The notes beneath the pieces are model-generated. The model had not been told where the DNA came from, made no database searches, and worked only from the letters and a program-made list of their open reading frames with translations. The translations under genes were made by a program, and so were the position numbers. A stretch of DNA of 7,844 bases. Origin: an uncultured Eubacteriales bacterium (GTDB taxonomy: Bacteria; Bacillota; Clostridia; Peptostreptococcales; Anaerovoracaceae). The stretch's first letter is position 1; each line of letters starts with the position of its first letter. The stretch covers positions 1-7,844 of the forward strand of contig UQMQ01000109.1 of assembly GCA_900542245.1 (NCBI GenBank), read 5' to 3'. Positions 6,271-7,844 of this stretch are shown in pieces.

Positions 6271-6395
6271 TTATTTCGGAAATATTGCTGTGCGATATTT
6301 CCGGAATAACGACAAAAGCACCTTGCGGGGCGTCGCTCATGCGTGAGCGACATGTGTGCATCGAAATCTCAGGTTTCGTTATGCACACTTTTGTC
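6271..6395 (+). repeat. Structured intergenic repeat, copy 2 (best-folded copy)
   Basis: The 5' hairpin has an unbroken 18-bp stem (6271-6288 with 6292-6309) around a TGT loop, including two T-G pairs. The closing stem is GACAAAA (6311-6317) with TTTTGTC (6389-6395). Hairpin 1 is GTCGCTCA-TGCG-TGAGCGAC (6332-6351), eight perfect pairs. Hairpin 2 is GTGTGCAT (6354-6361) with ATGCACAC (6381-6388), then CGAAA (6362-6366) with TTTCG (6374-6378), with a bulged TT as in copy 1. The conserved joining segment CACCTTGCGGGGC precedes hairpin 1. The element occupies most of the cysK-Rrf2 gap, and its orientation is opposite to both genes. Copies 1 and 2 share segments such as ATAACGACAAAA and TTTCGTTATGC, while stem bases differ in compensated pairs. 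No coding potential was seen. Confidence 0.85.
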
Positions 6396-6472
6396 CTCCG
6401 GCTGCGCGGCTGTTTCGCCTCGCTTGTTTTATGTGCCACACTTCTGCCTATCTATCGCCTGTCCGCTGAGGC

Positions 6473-7402
6473 TTAATCTGCAAACATCGGTGTGGACAGA
6501 TAGCGTTCACCGGTATCCGGCAGCAGCGCTACGATGACTTTGCCCTTGTTTTCCGGTCTCTTTGCCAGCTCTCTTGCCGCGTGAACAGCCGCGCCGGAAG
6601 AGATGCCGACCAGCACGCCGCCTTTTCTTGCGAGTCTTCTGCCCATCGCAAACGCGTCCTCGTTCTCCACCGGAATGATCTCATCGTAGATCTCGGTGTC
6701 CAGAGTCTCCGGCACGAAGCCTGCGCCGATGCCCTGGATCTTATGCGGGCCTGCAACGCCCTTGGATAATACCGGAGAACCTGCAGGCTCTACCGCAACG
6801 ATCTTGACGTTCGGATTTTTGCTCTTCAGATATGCGCCGATGCCCGAAAGCGTGCCGCCTGTGCCGACGCCTGCAACGAAGATATCGACTTTACCCTCGG
6901 TGTCATCCCAGATCTCCGGTCCGGTGGTCGCAATGTGCGCTTTCGGGTTGGACGGATTGGTGAACTGGCTCGGAATGAAGCTGCCCGGCGTCTGCAGCGC
7001 CAACTCCTCTGCCTTGGCAATCGCGCCCTTCATGCCCTGCGCGCCATCCGTCAGCACCAGCTCTGCGCCGTATGCCTTGAGCAGGTTGCGGCGCTCGACG
7101 CTCATCGTCTCCGGCATGGTGAGGATCATCTTGTAACCTCTGGAGGCTGCTACGGATGCCAGTCCGATACCGGTATTGCCGCTGGTCGGTTCAATGATGA
7201 CTGCGCCCGGCTTGAGCACGCCCGCTGCCTCCGCATCGTCTATCATTCTCTTGGCAATCCTGTCCTTGACGCTGCCCGCCGGGTTGAAGTACTCCAGCTT
7301 GCCGAGGACGGTTGCCTCCGGTGCTTCGTCATCCATGTATGCGTTTAACTGTAAAAGCGGTGTGCCGCCGACTAAGTCTGTAATTCTTTCATATGTTCTC
7401 AT
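6473..7402 (-). CDS. cysK: Cysteine synthase (O-acetylserine sulfhydrylase)
   Basis: A 309-residue pyridoxal-phosphate enzyme of full CysK length that makes L-cysteine from O-acetyl-L-serine and sulfide in the cytoplasm. The cofactor lysine is K46 in NPAGSVKDR (40-48). PTSGNTG (72-78) binds the substrate carboxylate, GTGGT (180-184) holds the cofactor phosphate, and GISSGA (267-272) and PDTGERYLST (295-304) complete the active site. The sequence follows the CysK pattern rather than cystathionine beta-synthase: there is no CBS or regulatory extension. ATG 7402 has AAGGAGA about 9 nt upstream. The gene has its own strong promoter at 7643-7671 and a leader of about 235 nt containing a small cysteine-bearing ORF, which suggests cysteine-responsive control. 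The Rrf2 regulator lies downstream on the same strand. In Bacillus, CysK forms a complex with the Rrf2 protein CymR; whether this pair does the same is unknown. Confidence 0.96.
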   Translation of the reverse strand: MRTYERITDLVGGTPLLQLNAYMDDEAPEATVLGKLEYFNPAGSVKDRIAKRMIDDAEAAGVLKPGAVIIEPTSGNTGIGLASVAASRGYKMILTMPETMSVERRNLLKAYGAELVLTDGAQGMKGAIAKAEELALQTPGSFIPSQFTNPSNPKAHIATTGPEIWDDTEGKVDIFVAGVGTGGTLSGIGAYLKSKNPNVKIVAVEPAGSPVLSKGVAGPHKIQGIGAGFVPETLDTEIYDEIIPVENEDAFAMGRRLARKGGVLVGISSGAAVHAARELAKRPENKGKVIVALLPDTGERYLSTPMFAD

Positions 7403-7409
7403 GGTTCTG

Positions 7410-7492
7410 ATCTCCTTTTCGTCATTCTCTTTCTGTCTATCATTCTATATGGATCTTATATACCGGCAGGCTCCGCCTGCATCGCAGGAGAT
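7410..7492 (-). promoter_or_regulatory. cysK leader: ribosome-site complement and exclusive hairpins
   Basis: The cysK ribosome site AGGAGAT (7416-7410) has an exact 7-nt complement ATCTCCT (7492-7486) upstream in the same leader. Two hairpins compete beside it: CCTGC-GAT-GCAGG (7488-7476), which would occupy part of the complement, and GCAGGC-GGA-GCCTGC (7480-7466), which would free it. The two share bases 7476-7480. No T-tract follows either hairpin, so control would act on translation rather than by intrinsic termination. Confidence 0.5.
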
Positions 7493-7517
7493 ACCTCTGC
7501 CCGGCTGTTTTCCCTGT

Positions 7518-7598
7518 TTATTTGCTGCAGCCCCTGCGGCAACATCGAAATCCGCTGTAGTAGAACTGCATCCTGCTGCCGTTCCTGTTTGTGCTCAT
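7518..7598 (-). CDS. Small cysteine-rich leader peptide upstream of cysK
   Basis: A 26-residue ORF in the cysK leader. It starts with MSTNRNGSR and ends with YYSGFRCCRRGCSK; cysteines are at positions 19, 20 and 24. An AAGGGA ribosome site lies about 9 nt before ATG 7598, and the stop is 115 nt before cysK. The tandem Cys codons (7544-7539) and the third (7529-7527) lie in a hairpin, TTGC-C-GCAG-GGG-CTGC-A-GCAA (7542-7522), so a ribosome waiting for cysteinyl-tRNA would disrupt it. Leader peptides rich in the regulated amino acid are a known attenuation device. Here the role is inferred from placement upstream of a cysteine synthase gene. The peptide itself probably has no function. Confidence 0.6.
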   Translation of the reverse strand: MSTNRNGSRMQFYYSGFRCCRRGCSK

Positions 7599-7622
7599 GT
7601 CGGTTGTTCCCTTTTCTTAAAA

Positions 7623-7639
7623 CCTATATGTTTCATAGG
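7623..7639. promoter_or_regulatory. Inverted repeat at the cysK transcription start (possible operator)
   Basis: CCTAT (7623-7627) and ATAGG (7635-7639) form a short inverted repeat immediately downstream of the -10 box, covering the predicted start near 7636. A repressor bound here, for example the neighbouring Rrf2 protein, would block transcription. The arms are short and the site matches no consensus I can name. Confidence 0.35.
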
Positions 7640-7642
7640 CTT

Positions 7643-7671
7643 ATGGTAGCACTTATCACCTACTTTGTCAA
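7643..7671 (-). promoter_or_regulatory. Strong sigma-70-type promoter of cysK
   Basis: On the minus strand a perfect TTGACA (7671-7666) is followed after exactly 17 bp by TACCAT (7648-7643), with TGC directly before it as an extended -10. An A-rich tract lies just upstream. The predicted start near 7636 leaves about 235 nt of leader before cysK. Together with the leader ORF and copy 3 of the repeat, this accounts for the stretch 7403-7844. Confidence 0.85.
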
Positions 7672-7752
7672 TCGGTTTTTTGGATATTTTGAAAATCGTT
7701 GTTTTTGAACAGTTTCTTTGCAAGCTCGCCGGTCCGCTCCCATTTCGTTCGC

Positions 7753-7844
7753 GCAAAAGTGAGCACAACGCGATCTGCGGTCTCCATGCGAAGCAGCACG
7801 CATGGATGCGAGCCGCTTCACAAGGTGCTTTTGTCGTGATTCCG
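7753..7844 (-). repeat. Structured intergenic repeat, copy 3 (reverse orientation, cut by the window edge)
   Basis: Read on the minus strand it shares ACGACAAAAGCACCTTG (17 identical bases) with copy 2 and continues TGAAGCGG as in copy 1. The closing stem is CAAAAG (7754-7759) with CTTTTG (7828-7833). Hairpin 1 is longer than in the other copies: GCGGC/GCTGC outside and CGCA/TGCG inside. Hairpin 2 is reduced to GCAT/GTGC with a poorly pairing middle (7763-7789), so this copy is the most decayed. The 5' hairpin should lie beyond 7844. It is placed about 80 bp upstream of the cysK promoter, in the same direction as cysK. Confidence 0.75.

Noticed and set aside
7595..7636. 13-codon ORF (MKHIGFKKREQPT) at the cysK transcript start
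   Set aside because: Its ATG coincides with the predicted +1, leaving no ribosome site; it overlaps the better-supported leader ORF.

Overview
The window looks like chromosomal DNA of an anaerobic, moderately GC-rich Gram-positive bacterium of the class Clostridia. This is inferred from AGGAGG-type ribosome binding sites, the protein families present (Rrf2 regulator, COG2509-like flavoprotein, SPSTQ-type amidase) and short operons with intrinsic terminators. No genus can be named from sequence alone. All genes except the amidase at 2372-2914 are on the minus strand. No rRNA, tRNA, CRISPR array, phage gene or transposase was seen.

Layout, left to right. (1) 1-2117: a c-di-GMP operon read leftward. 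It has a sigma-70-like promoter, a run of ten G at the ribosome binding site, a membrane GGDEF diguanylate cyclase, and then in the same reading frame an EAL-type protein that runs off the window. (2) 2138-2259: copy 1 of a structured intergenic repeat. (3) 2372-2914: a rightward peptidoglycan-amidase-like gene. (4) 2983-3237: a bidirectional terminator and a second, unrelated, strongly folded element of about 177 nt. (5) 3271-5630: a leftward two-gene operon (FAD oxidoreductase, then pyridoxal/pyridoxamine kinase) with tight translational coupling and an extended -10 promoter. (6) 5713-6244: a terminator and an Rrf2-family regulator with three Fe-S-type cysteines. (7) 6271-6395: copy 2 of the repeat. 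(8) 6473-7671: cysK with a long leader encoding a small cysteine-containing peptide, and a strong promoter. (9) 7753-7844: copy 3 of the repeat, cut by the window edge.

The most interesting material is between the genes. First, three diverged copies of a 120-125 nt element keep the same fold (a 5' hairpin, then a three-stem junction closed by GACAAAA/TTTTGTC) with compensatory changes. G-U pairs are tolerated in only one orientation, which suggests a transcribed RNA. Second, the cysK leader carries a 26-residue ORF with RCCRRGC near its end, mutually exclusive hairpins, and a 7-nt complement of the cysK ribosome binding site. This suggests translation-coupled cysteine sensing. Third, the 3061-3237 element is bounded by a perfect 19-bp inverted repeat and is folded over almost its full length.

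Functional links: CysK makes cysteine and needs pyridoxal phosphate, which the PdxK-like kinase can supply by salvage. The Rrf2 protein beside cysK is a candidate sulfur or Fe-S regulator. The cyclase and EAL protein would make and break the same second messenger.
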